DNA of 64,000 bases from DASUPK01 sp963743575 (lineage in GTDB: Bacteria > Actinomycetota > Thermoleophilia > Solirubrobacterales > 70-9): positions 124,001-188,000 of the forward strand of contig CAVUQC010000004.1 in assembly GCA_963743575.1 (NCBI GenBank), in the 5' to 3' direction. Shown piece by piece: positions 7,401-15,455 of the stretch. Under the pieces are notes generated by a model. That model was given only the letters and a program-made list of their open reading frames with translations. It was not told where the DNA came from and did not search any database. The position numbers were made by a program, and so were the translations under genes. Every line of letters starts with the position of its first letter. Within the stretch, counting starts at the first letter, position 1.

Positions 7401-8183
7401 ATGCGCTCCGTCAACCTCATCCCGCCCGACGAGCGAGGCTCTGATCGTTCCGCGATGCGCACTGGGGCGTTCTCCTACGTGCTGATCGGCGCGCTGGTCC
7501 TCGCCCTGCTCGGTGTGATCGCGCTGGCGTTCACGAGCAAGCAGGTCTCCGACCGCAACTCCGAGATCGGCCAGCTGCAGACGCAAGCGCAGCAGGCGGA
7601 GGCGAAGGCGCAGAGCCTGCAGGAGTTCGCAAACTTCCGCGCTGTCCAACAGCAGCGCTCCTCCACGATCACCAGCCTCGCTCAGAGCCGCTTCGACTGG
7701 CAGCGGGTGATCAACGAGCTCGCCCGCGTGATTCCGTCCAACGTCTGGCTCGTCCAGCTCGCCGGGACCGTCAACCCGCAGGTCAGCCTGCCCGACGCGC
7801 CTGAGATCTCGGTCAGGGACAGCGTCTCCGGCCCCGCGCTGGAGCTGGTCGGCTGCGCCGTCAATCAGGACGCCGTCGCCGGCTTCATCGCTTCTCTTGA
7901 GGAGATCGACGGCGTCACACGCGTCGGCCTCCAGCAGTCGGGGAAGGTCGACGACGAAACCACCCTTGGAGGCGCGTCCGTCACCTCGGCTTCCGGTCAG
8001 CAGACCAACGCCGAGTGCCGGACCAACCCCGGCATCCCGAAGTTCGAGATCGTCGTCGCGTTTGACGCGGTTCCGACGCCCGGTGCAGCCGTCACCGATT
8101 CATCGGTGCCCTCCTCGCTGGCCACGACGGCCGCCCCCCAGGTCGCTTCACAGTCAACCCCAAGCACCTCGACGGGAGGCTGA
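7401..8183 (+). CDS. pilN: type IV pilus assembly protein PilN
   Basis: A 260-residue bitopic membrane protein. The N-terminus MRSVNLIPPDERG matches the conserved INLLP-type PilM-binding motif. A single membrane helix lies at about residues 27-47, followed by a coiled coil (SEIGQLQTQAQQAEAKAQSL) and a ferredoxin-like periplasmic domain with the usual WQRVINELARVIPSNVWL segment. GGGGGAG precedes the start. It forms the inner-membrane alignment subcomplex with PilO. The C-terminal 30 residues are a Ser/Thr/Pro tail. Confidence 0.9.
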   Translation: MRSVNLIPPDERGSDRSAMRTGAFSYVLIGALVLALLGVIALAFTSKQVSDRNSEIGQLQTQAQQAEAKAQSLQEFANFRAVQQQRSSTITSLAQSRFDWQRVINELARVIPSNVWLVQLAGTVNPQVSLPDAPEISVRDSVSGPALELVGCAVNQDAVAGFIASLEEIDGVTRVGLQQSGKVDDETTLGGASVTSASGQQTNAECRTNPGIPKFEIVVAFDAVPTPGAAVTDSSVPSSLATTAAPQVASQSTPSTSTGG

Positions 8184-8185
8184 TC

Positions 8186-9091
8186 ATGAAGCTGAGCGAC
8201 AAGGGGATCGTCTTCGGTGTGGTGGTCGGCGTGCTGGCGATCGGCTTCTATCTGATGCTTCTCGCTCCCAAGCGCGAAAAGGCGAGCGAGCTCAACGACC
8301 AGATCAGCCAGCTTCATGCCTCGATCTCGCAGCAGGAGCAGGTGGCGAGCTTCGCGGAGCAGGCTCGGAAGGAATTCCCGCGCTACTACGGCCGCCTGGT
8401 CGTGCTCGGCAAGGCAGTTCCTGAGCGGGCTGACACGGCCTCGATGCTCGTGCAGCTGAACTCGATCGCGGGCGGCAGCAATGTCGACTTCCGGTCGATC
8501 GAGCTCGGTGGGGATACGGGCGCTTCGGGCGCCGGCAGCTCCTCGGCCAGCACTCCCACGGCCTCGGCCGCTTCCAACTCCACCGCCGCTCCCGCCGGCA
8601 CTTCGACGACTCCAAGCACTGGAACCACCACGGCCTCGACCGGTTCGACGAGCGATACCGCCGCGGGCACTTCGAGCGCGACCACCGCGACGTCGGCCGC
8701 GCCCGCCCCGGCGACCGAGTCCTCCGCGGCCGCCCTCCCGATCGGTGCTGTCGTCGGGCCTGCGGGGCTCCCCACGCTTCCGTACACCCTCAAGTTCACC
8801 GGCGGCTACTTCGACATCTCGAACTTCATCGGCGGCGTCGACAACCTGGTGCAGCCGACCCAAAGCGGCGTGCGCGTCACTCCGAACGGGCGCCTGTTCA
8901 CCGTCGATGGGTTCACCATCAGCGGTGGCCTGCCGGGATCCTCGCCGGTGCTCAAGGCGAGCTTCGCGGTGACGACCTACGCGACGCCCGAAACCCAGGG
9001 CCTGACGCTCGGAGCAAGCCCGAGCGGCCCGGCGCCGTCCGTCACGGGCGCCGCCACGGCACAGCCCGCAAGCGCGGTGGTGGCGAAATGA
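8186..9091 (+). CDS. pilO: type IV pilus assembly protein PilO
   Basis: A 301-residue bitopic membrane protein with a helix at about residues 8-27, a short coiled coil (ASELNDQISQLHASISQQEQ) and the PilO-like KEFPRYYGRLVVLGKAVPER motif. The C-terminal ferredoxin-like domain (FTGGYFDISNFIGGVDNLV) is split from the N-terminal half by about 75 residues rich in Ser, Thr and Ala, much longer than in classical PilO. It starts two bases after pilN and overlaps the next gene by ATGA. The low-complexity linker may be surface exposed; that is inference. Confidence 0.85.
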   Translation: MKLSDKGIVFGVVVGVLAIGFYLMLLAPKREKASELNDQISQLHASISQQEQVASFAEQARKEFPRYYGRLVVLGKAVPERADTASMLVQLNSIAGGSNVDFRSIELGGDTGASGAGSSSASTPTASAASNSTAAPAGTSTTPSTGTTTASTGSTSDTAAGTSSATTATSAAPAPATESSAAALPIGAVVGPAGLPTLPYTLKFTGGYFDISNFIGGVDNLVQPTQSGVRVTPNGRLFTVDGFTISGGLPGSSPVLKASFAVTTYATPETQGLTLGASPSGPAPSVTGAATAQPASAVVAK

Positions 9092-9900
9092 ATGGCTGGA
9101 AGGTGCAGAAGTTCTTCGGTGACCTCCTCTATGACCTGCGCAGCCGCAACCTGCTGCCGGTCGTGATCATGCTGGCGGTCGGAATCGTGGCGGTCCCGCT
9201 CCTGGTCTCCCATGGATCCTCAGGGAACGGCTCGGCCAGCCTCGGCCCGACGGCCGCGTCGGTGGCTCCCTCGCCTCTGGCGGAGAACGCTGTCGTCTCC
9301 TACCACCCGCCGGGATTGCGGAACGCGAAGTCCAGGCTCAATGACCTCAGCTCCAAGAACCCCTTCATCCAGCAGTTCACCCAGAGCGGCTCGAAGCAGG
9401 GCTCGTCGAGCACCTCCTCCGGTGGCTCGCTCGATCAGGTCACAGCCTTCCCCGGCGACTTCTCCGGGCAGAATGGCTCGAGCGGCGGCAGCAGCGGGGG
9501 CGGGAGCAAGGGCGGCAGCGGCGGCAGCGGCTCCTCCGGCGGCGGCAAGACGCAGACCGTCTACAGCTACTACCAGACCGATGTCACGATCGGCGAAGCG
9601 GGCGGCCAGCCGGTCGCGGCTCACAACCTGAGCCAGTTCCAGTTCCTGCCGAGTCCCGACAAGCCGGCCCTGACCTACATGGGGACCGCATCCTCCGGCA
9701 AGCAGGCTCTCTTCCTGGTCTCGAAGGACGTGACCAGCGTGGGCGGCACCGGCATCTGCTTCCCGACCGCCGACGAGTGCCAGCTGCTCGGCCTTGGCGC
9801 GGGCGCGGGCGCGGACTTCTACTACGCCCCGGACGGCAAGACCTACCACGTGCAGGTCACCCGCATCAAGCACGTGACCAGCTCGAAGCCGCCCGCCTGA
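9088..9900 (+). CDS. fourth protein of the pilMNO operon, membrane-anchored
   Basis: A 270-residue protein with an N-terminal cytoplasmic tail, one membrane helix (LLPVVIMLAVGIVAVPLLV), and the short motif AKNPFIQQF-like SSKNPFIQQFT. A roughly 45-residue Ser/Gly linker follows. The C-terminal domain has two cysteines (GICFPTADECQLLG). Position after pilO and the NPF segment recall PilP or GspC-like partners, but I do not recognise the family with confidence. It is translationally coupled to pilO by ATGA overlap. Confidence 0.7.
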   Translation: MNGWKVQKFFGDLLYDLRSRNLLPVVIMLAVGIVAVPLLVSHGSSGNGSASLGPTAASVAPSPLAENAVVSYHPPGLRNAKSRLNDLSSKNPFIQQFTQSGSKQGSSSTSSGGSLDQVTAFPGDFSGQNGSSGGSSGGGSKGGSGGSGSSGGGKTQTVYSYYQTDVTIGEAGGQPVAAHNLSQFQFLPSPDKPALTYMGTASSGKQALFLVSKDVTSVGGTGICFPTADECQLLGLGAGAGADFYYAPDGKTYHVQVTRIKHVTSSKPPA

Positions 9901-9908
9901 TCCCGCTC

Positions 9909-9946
9909 CCAAAGCGCTTCACAAAGTAAAGCTTTGGCGCTATCCT
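9909..9946 (+). promoter_or_regulatory. promoter with overlapping inverted repeat for HxlR gene
   Basis: TTCACA (9918-9923), 17 bases, TATCCT (9941-9946) is a plausible sigma-A promoter. A CCAAAGC/GCTTTGG inverted repeat (9909-9915 with 9931-9937) spans the -35 and spacer. The start codon follows the -10 by seven bases, so the mRNA would be leaderless. The repeat could be the operator of the encoded regulator. Confidence 0.45.
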
Positions 9947-9953
9947 GGGCCGC

Positions 9954-10292
9954 GTGTTCGACCGCGAATGTCCCGTCTGCCGGACGGCCGAGGTCATCTC
10001 CGGCAAGTGGACTCTCCTCATCATCCGCGACCTGGCGGACTCTTCCCTCCGGTTCTGTGAGCTCGAGCGCTCCCTCGAGGGAATCAGCCCCAGGACCCTC
10101 TCGCTGCGCCTGAGGGCGCTCGAGGAGCAGGGCATCGTCGACCGCCGCACCTACCCCGAGGTGCCGCCGCGCGTGACCTACCAGCTCACAGACAAGGGCC
10201 AGGCCCTCGTCCCGCTGATCGAGGACATGCGCAGCTACGGCCGAAAGTGGATCCCGGTCGAAGAGCACGAGCACGTCGCCGCGGCGGTCTAG
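9954..10292 (+). CDS. HxlR-family winged-helix transcriptional regulator
   Basis: A 112-residue MarR/HxlR-type DNA-binding protein. CPVCRTAEVISGKWTLLIIRDL is the typical HxlR N-terminus with the redox- or ligand-responsive cysteine and the GKWTLLI helix. ISPRTLSLRLRALEEQGIVDR is the recognition helix and wing. The start is GTG and the transcript is probably leaderless. It stands alone between the pilus operon and a MITE-like repeat that begins at its stop, so its targets are unclear apart from likely autoregulation. Confidence 0.88.
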   Translation: MFDRECPVCRTAEVISGKWTLLIIRDLADSSLRFCELERSLEGISPRTLSLRLRALEEQGIVDRRTYPEVPPRVTYQLTDKGQALVPLIEDMRSYGRKWIPVEEHEHVAAAV

Positions 10293-10600
10293 GGCCGCCA
10301 AAGTCAACGGCGGCAAGGTCAACAGCGGCAATGAAGGGGGAGGGGCTGGAGCCGCCGCGGCGGTCCAAGGGGCGCTTCCGGAAACTTCGGGTGTCTATAG
10401 ACCCCCAAACCCTCCACAACCCGTCGATTGCAGCATTGAGGGTGCTATAGCCCCCGAAAAGCTGCAAACGACCGCTCGAATCGCCCGGGACGCGCCCCCG
10501 ACCGTGCCGGCCTCCTTCATCGCCGCTGTTGAAGGGCGTCGAGCCCGCCTTCACCGCCGCGTTGACGTTCGTCCCGCCCTCCTTCATTGCCGCCGTTGAA
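10290..10600. repeat. MITE-like repeat family C, copy 1 (compound)
   Basis: It begins at the TAG stop of the HxlR gene. A 20-bp terminal inverted repeat (10318-10337 with 10581-10600) matches at 18 of 20 positions. Inside, 10430-10465 (GCAGC...GCTGC around GCTATAGC) is 33/36 identical to 23002-23037. A second palindrome GTCTATAGAC lies at 10393-10402. An additional right-end-like sequence at 10511-10532 suggests nesting or a partial duplication. Bases 10601-10703 hold nothing I can recognise. Confidence 0.7.
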
Positions 10601-10703
10601 GTGCGTCCCCGATACCCGCTTCTGGCCGAGGCGTCCCACGCCGCCGCTGCAATCCCACGTTCACGCGCAGGAACGCCCGCCGCACCGGGCGAATCCGACT
10701 TGC

Positions 10704-12386
10704 GTGACCACACTTGAGAGCACCACAGAGAGACTCGAGGAGGCGCTGAGGCGCCTCGCCGTCGAGGCGGCCGACCTGTTCGAGGAGCTGCTGTCGACCG
10801 GGGCGGAGATGCCCTTCGACCTGGAGCCCACCGATGACGGCCCGCTGCCGATGTACTCGTATGCCCCATTGACGGGGCAGTTCATCGAGCGGCACCTGGC
10901 CGAGCTGCGCCGGCTCGAGGCCTTCGTCGAGGTGCGCGAGATCGCCGGGGAGGAGTCCGCGATCGGTTTCATGATCGGCCTCTGGGAGGGGAAGACCGAG
11001 TTCGACATCGCCGGCGACCGGTTGCAGGGTGCCGTCAACGCGGTGCTCGCAACGATTCGCTCGGATTCCGACGAGGCGACTCCGGCCGGGGAGGTGATCG
11101 TCCCGCTCGTCGGCTTCCACATGCCGAAGGACGAAATCGAGCTTGATGGGGTACGGATCGTGCGCGCCGACCTGGTGGAGGACGCCCCGCTCGATGCGGT
11201 GGACGCGACCAGGTCCGGCGGGCGCGGCAAGCCGGGATTCCTTGCCTGCCTGAGCAGCGGCGTCGCCGCTGTCGCGCCGGCGGCGGTCGTGGCCGACGAC
11301 CTGAGACGTGCCCTGCGCACGATGAGGCTGTTCCGGCCCGGCGCCGTTGGGATCGCATCCCACGGCTGGGCCAAGCGGACCGGCGGCTGGGAGCGGTTCG
11401 GAACGGGGGCGACCCGTCCGCGTCAGGGCGGCTACAGGCTGACCGGCAACGAGGTTCCCGAACTTGAGAAATTCGCACGGACGCTCAATGAGCGCGGTTC
11501 GCGCATCCCCTCGCTCGACTGGGCGGCCTCCCGCTTCGAGCTCGGATCCGAGCGCGGCTCACTGATCGAGGCGCTCAGCGACTACCTGCTCGCCCTGCGG
11601 GGCCTGCTGGAGGGCGGAGGAGCGGCTCGGACGACGACGTCCGCGCGCGTCGCCGCGCTCGCCTGCGAGCCGCACGAGCGCGAGCAGGGCCGCGTCACGG
11701 TCGAGCGCGCCCTGGCGATCGAGCGAAAGCTGATGAGCGGAGGCCGCTACCGGCCCGTGGCGGGCGCCTCGCCGCTGGACGTGATCGCGGAGCTCGAGGA
11801 GCTCCTGCGCCGCCTGCTCAAGGGACTTGCCACCGGAGAGCTGGGAGGAGACCTGCGCTCCGCCGCCGATGAGGTGCTGCTCTCCGAGGGTCTTTCGGCC
11901 ACGCACGTCGAGACGCCGAGCATCGGCGAGACCGCCGAATGGCGTCTTCCCGAGCCCACGCCCGACGATGCGCTGGATTTGTCGGCGATCGCCGACGGCA
12001 ACATCGGCGAGGAGGAGATCACGGTCCACAAGGCCGACGAGGCCGAAACGTCGGAAACGAACCAAATGGACGATTTGTCCGTCCGCGGGGGCGAGGAGGA
12101 TCGGCAACCGACGACGAGGATCGTCGTCGATGACGTCGAACTACCCGAGATCATGAGCGCCGAAGGCGACCATCGGGATCCGACCCGCCCCGACGAGGGG
12201 GGTCGCGCCGATTGGTTCAGCGCCGGTGGCGGCGAGCCGGAGTGGCCCGCCTTCGCGAGGCCGCGGCGCAAGGACCACGCGGAGCGCGAGCCATCCAAGG
12301 ACCGCGTCCGCTACCTCTTTCCGGTTCCGGACGCCACCGACTGGTCGGTCGGCGAGCTCAGATACGAACGCAAGACCTCCGGCTAG
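10704..12386 (+). CDS. conserved-looking hypothetical protein, 560 aa
   Basis: A soluble acidic protein that I do not recognise. The start is taken as GTG 10704 (VTTLESTTERLEEALRRL); the frame stays open upstream to 10587, but that part lies largely in repeat DNA. Residues 1-100 are helical with leucine-rich stretches. The segment near residues 275-380 (RGSLIEALSDYLLALRGLL, then RVAALACEPHEREQGRVTVERA) recalls the helical HEPN/Apea-like fold, but no RxxxxH motif is present. The C-terminal 150 residues are acidic and probably disordered. It is convergent and nearly abutting with the ArsA genes, with no other context clue. Confidence 0.7.
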   Translation: MTTLESTTERLEEALRRLAVEAADLFEELLSTGAEMPFDLEPTDDGPLPMYSYAPLTGQFIERHLAELRRLEAFVEVREIAGEESAIGFMIGLWEGKTEFDIAGDRLQGAVNAVLATIRSDSDEATPAGEVIVPLVGFHMPKDEIELDGVRIVRADLVEDAPLDAVDATRSGGRGKPGFLACLSSGVAAVAPAAVVADDLRRALRTMRLFRPGAVGIASHGWAKRTGGWERFGTGATRPRQGGYRLTGNEVPELEKFARTLNERGSRIPSLDWAASRFELGSERGSLIEALSDYLLALRGLLEGGGAARTTTSARVAALACEPHEREQGRVTVERALAIERKLMSGGRYRPVAGASPLDVIAELEELLRRLLKGLATGELGGDLRSAADEVLLSEGLSATHVETPSIGETAEWRLPEPTPDDALDLSAIADGNIGEEEITVHKADEAETSETNQMDDLSVRGGEEDRQPTTRIVVDDVELPEIMSAEGDHRDPTRPDEGGRADWFSAGGGEPEWPAFARPRRKDHAEREPSKDRVRYLFPVPDATDWSVGELRYERKTSG

Positions 12387-13532
12387 CTACTCCGCGCCGG
12401 CGGCCGCCAGCGCCTCGCGCTGCTCCTCGGTCGCGAACAGGTAGCGATTGATCTTGAGCAGGGCGGCGAGGTCGTGCACGTCCTCGTCCAGGTACGGGAT
12501 CCGGATGACGGCTTTCGGGGTGAGCTCGCGCTGGAGATGCTCGACGTTCTTGGCGTCTCGCTGGGCGAGCGCCTGGTAGTCGGCGAAGTTCTGAGCGACG
12601 CGCTCGGCCAGCTCGTCCGAGAGCAGCCCCTGGAGGTCGCCCTCGGCCTCACTCTCGGCCTCCTCGTCGGCCTCGTAGTGGACCTTGTTGACGATCACGC
12701 CTCCGACGGGAAGCTTGGCCTCGACCAGCTTGCGGTGGAAGTAGACGGCCTCGTTCACCGGCTCGCCCTGAGGACCGCAGACCACGACGAAGGTGGTGGC
12801 GGGATCGGCAAGCAGCTCTGAGACCCGCTTGGCCCGCTCCCTGAACCCGTCCACCATCCCGCTGAACGCCTGGAAGAACTCACTCAGGTCGGTGAGCAGA
12901 TCCAGCCCGGTGACCCGCTTCAGCACGCTCATCGCCATCGAGCTGCCGCGCCCGACGACCTTGGTGGCGAATCCGGTCGGCTTCATGAACATCTGCATCC
13001 CGCGGCCCTCGATGAACTGCGTGAGCCGCTTGGGCGCATCGAGGAAGTCGAGTGCGTTCCGGGAGGGCGGCGTGTCGAGCACGAGGAAGTCGTAGCGGCC
13101 CTCTTGGTGGATCTCGAAGAGCTTCTCCATCGCCATGTACTCCTGCGAGCCCGCCAGAGCGTTGGAGAGCTGCTTGTAGATGCGGTTCTCGAGGATGCGG
13201 TCGCGCGTCTCGGCGTCCGGCGCGTGCTTGCGCACGAGGTCGTCGAAGGTCGCCTTCGGGTCGAGCATCATCGCCCAGAGCTCGCCCTTCATCTCGATCC
13301 CGCACTGCTCGAACAGCTTCGGATCCACCTTGCTCGGCGTGTTCTCCAGCTCCTTGAGGCCGAGGGAGTCCGCCAGCCGCTTGGCCGGATCGATGGTGAG
13401 CACGCAGACCCTCTGGCCGCGCTCCGCGAGGCCGGCGGCCATTGCGGCCGAGGTGGTCGTCTTGCCGACGCCCCCCGAGCCGGCGCAGATGCAGATGCCG
13501 CGTCCCTCGACGATGTCCGTGATCGAGGGCAT
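12387..13532 (-). CDS. ArsA/Get3-family ATPase (second gene of pair)
   Basis: A 381-residue deviant P-loop ATPase of the ArsA/Get3 class. CAGSGGVGKTTTSAAMAAGLA is the P-loop with signature Gly and Lys; LTIDPAKRLADSLGL is the switch I/A-loop motif; FLVLDTPPSRNALDFLDAP is Walker B with the DTPP signature. It overlaps the upstream ArsA-like gene by one base (TGATG). The adjacent two-gene arrangement matches mycobacterial Rv3679-Rv3680, which act as a heteromeric ATPase pair in stress and metabolite tolerance. Arsenite transport is unlikely, since no arsB is near. It lies convergent to the unknown 560-aa gene. Confidence 0.88.
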   Translation of the reverse strand: MPSITDIVEGRGICICAGSGGVGKTTTSAAMAAGLAERGQRVCVLTIDPAKRLADSLGLKELENTPSKVDPKLFEQCGIEMKGELWAMMLDPKATFDDLVRKHAPDAETRDRILENRIYKQLSNALAGSQEYMAMEKLFEIHQEGRYDFLVLDTPPSRNALDFLDAPKRLTQFIEGRGMQMFMKPTGFATKVVGRGSSMAMSVLKRVTGLDLLTDLSEFFQAFSGMVDGFRERAKRVSELLADPATTFVVVCGPQGEPVNEAVYFHRKLVEAKLPVGGVIVNKVHYEADEEAESEAEGDLQGLLSDELAERVAQNFADYQALAQRDAKNVEHLQRELTPKAVIRIPYLDEDVHDLAALLKINRYLFATEEQREALAAAGAE

Positions 13533-14452
13533 CAGACGAGTGCTCCGGAGATCCGCTCGAGCGAGGGCACGTCGAGCTGTGGCTTGAAGATGAAGGGGAG
13601 GGTCTTGACGGGCGAGGAGACGGCCTTCTTCAGGCGTTGGAGCTGTTCACGCTGGGAGCGCGAGCGGCGGAACTCCGAGAGCGCGGCGCGCACGGCGGCC
13701 CTGGCCGGGCCGTCAGCCTCCTCCAGAGCGCTCTCCAGCTCCGAGCCGTCGCTCTTCGAGAAGCGCTCGGGATAGAGGGCGTTCATGTACACCCGGTCGA
13801 CGGCCATCCCGATCTCGCCGGTCAGCGACTCCTCCAGCGAGGCGGATTCGTTGACAGGCATCTCCTCGGGCAGCGAGACGATCGCCACGCCGGTCGCGTC
13901 GTGGTCGGTGATGAACCGGTCGAGTTCCTGGGCCTGGGAGTGGATCGGGCCCACCCTGGCGATGCCCGCGAAGGTCCGAGGGGTCTGCAGGAAGCCGATC
14001 CCGTGTCCCGTCGCGGGCGCATCGACGATCACGAGGTCGTACTCCTCCGCCTTCTTCACCCTGCGGTCCGGCTGCGCCAGCTCCCAGATCTTCCCGATCG
14101 TCACCAGCTCCTTCAGCCCGGGGGTCGCGGCCGCCAGGTAATTGAAGATTCGAGAGCGAACGAGCATGTCCCGCATCGCGCGGACCTTGAGCTGCAGCAG
14201 CAGGTACTCGCGCAGCGACTGGTCCGGGTCAATCGAGATCGCCCAGAGGTTGTCTGCCACCTCGACCTCGTGGAAGCCGATCTCGGCCCGCCTGAAGACG
14301 CGTGAGGCGGTCTCCTGGCCGCCGATCTCGCACACGATCGTCCGCTTGCCGCGTGCGGCGGCCGCGAGGCCAAGCGAGATGGAGATCGTCGACTTGCCGA
14401 CGCCTCCCTTGCCGGTGACGAAGACCAGCCGCTTGTCGAGTAGCTCAGGCAT
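13532..14452 (-). CDS. ArsA/Get3-family ATPase (first gene of pair)
   Basis: A 306-residue ArsA-like ATPase. FVTGKGGVGKSTISISLGLA is the P-loop and IVDAPATGHGIGFLQTP is Walker B and switch II. It is shorter than its partner and has the Rv3679-like motif IFNYLAAATPGLKELVTIGK. It is coupled to the downstream gene by a one-base stop/start overlap, so a fixed stoichiometry is plausible. It is transcribed divergently from parA-ftsZ with 61 bases between the starts, so the two operons may share a control region. Confidence 0.88.
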   Translation of the reverse strand: MPELLDKRLVFVTGKGGVGKSTISISLGLAAAARGKRTIVCEIGGQETASRVFRRAEIGFHEVEVADNLWAISIDPDQSLREYLLLQLKVRAMRDMLVRSRIFNYLAAATPGLKELVTIGKIWELAQPDRRVKKAEEYDLVIVDAPATGHGIGFLQTPRTFAGIARVGPIHSQAQELDRFITDHDATGVAIVSLPEEMPVNESASLEESLTGEIGMAVDRVYMNALYPERFSKSDGSELESALEEADGPARAAVRAALSEFRRSRSQREQLQRLKKAVSSPVKTLPFIFKPQLDVPSLERISGALV

Positions 14453-14513
14453 GGGCGGATTCTTCCAGTGAGAGGCAGGAAAGCGGGCCTCACCTGCGAA
14501 TTAGCCCGCCTAG

Positions 14514-15455
14514 ATGGCTAGTTTCCGCAGAAAGCAGGCTTCTCAAACCGCTGAGGATGTCGGGCGCATGAGCCCCGAGGACCTCGTGGCGCCCACGCCC
14601 GAGAAGAAGGACACGGGCAAGGACAAGGATTCCAAGAAGGAATCCAAGGACGACGCAAAGGGCAAGGCCAAGCAGCCGAGCACCCCGAAGAACAAGGGGC
14701 CGGCCAAGGTGATCGCCTTCGCCAACCAGAAGGGCGGCGTCGCCAAGACGACAACTGCTCTCAATCTCGCCGTCGCCTTCAAGGAGTCCGGTCACCGCGT
14801 CCTCTGCGTCGACATGGACCCGCAGGGCAACCTGACCATGAGCCAGGGCGTCGACCCGGACAAGGTCGAGAAGAGCATGTTCGACGTCCTGGTCCACCGT
14901 TACCCGATCAGCCAGATCATCGCCCACCGCGAGATCGACGTCGCGGTGGCCTCCATCGACCTTGCCGGCGCCGAGATCGCGATGAGCACCCAGATCGGCC
15001 GCGAACGGGCGCTGGAGAAGGGCCTCGATGAGGTCCGCAACGACTACGACTTCGTCTGCATCGACACCCCGCCGAGCCTCGGACTACTGACGGTGAATGC
15101 GCTCACCGCGGCCGACAAGGTGATCGTTCCGGTCCAGTGCGAGTACCTCTCGATGCGCGGCCTGGTCCAGCTTCAGAACACCCTCACGATGATCCGGGAG
15201 AACCTCAATCCCGGCGTCGAGATCGAGGGAATTCTTCCGACGATGCTCGACTCGCGGACCGTCCACGCCAAGGAAGCGGTGGAGATCCTCGAGGAGAACT
15301 TCGGCGAGCTCGTCTTCAAGTCGCGGATCCGCAAGGCGATCAAGTTCGCCGAGGCGCCCGTCCGCGGATCGTCCGTACTCAAGTACGACCCAGGCTCGAA
15401 GGCCGCGACCGCATATCGCGACCTCGCGAAGGAGGTCCTGACCCATGGCTCGTAA
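14514..15455 (+). CDS. parA: ParA/Soj-family ATPase with lysine-rich N-terminus
   Basis: A 313-residue ParA-type ATPase. Residues 1-65 are a charged, mostly Lys/Asp/Glu tail without predicted fold. The deviant Walker A NQKGGVAKTTT is at about 71-81, VDMDPQGNLT is the A' motif, and CIDTPPSLGLLTVNAL is Walker B. No parB follows. Instead the gene overlaps ftsZ by 11 bases, so the two are translationally coupled. That suggests a MipZ- or PomZ-like role positioning the division ring rather than plasmid-type segregation, which is inference. A GCGGGC/GCCCGC stem lies just upstream of the start. Confidence 0.85.
   Translation: MASFRRKQASQTAEDVGRMSPEDLVAPTPEKKDTGKDKDSKKESKDDAKGKAKQPSTPKNKGPAKVIAFANQKGGVAKTTTALNLAVAFKESGHRVLCVDMDPQGNLTMSQGVDPDKVEKSMFDVLVHRYPISQIIAHREIDVAVASIDLAGAEIAMSTQIGRERALEKGLDEVRNDYDFVCIDTPPSLGLLTVNALTAADKVIVPVQCEYLSMRGLVQLQNTLTMIRENLNPGVEIEGILPTMLDSRTVHAKEAVEILEENFGELVFKSRIRKAIKFAEAPVRGSSVLKYDPGSKAATAYRDLAKEVLTHGS

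Noticed and set aside
10587..10703. N-terminal extension of the 560-aa protein from 10587
   Set aside because: The added residues are encoded largely by repeat DNA and are Pro/Arg-rich; GTG 10704 gives a normal helical start.
12387..14452. Arsenite efflux operon
   Set aside because: ArsA-like ATPases are present, but no arsB, arsC or arsR is near; the pair fits the Rv3679/Rv3680 type better.
14514..15455. Chromosome-segregation parAB locus
   Set aside because: No parB or parS-like sequence follows; the gene is fused translationally to ftsZ.
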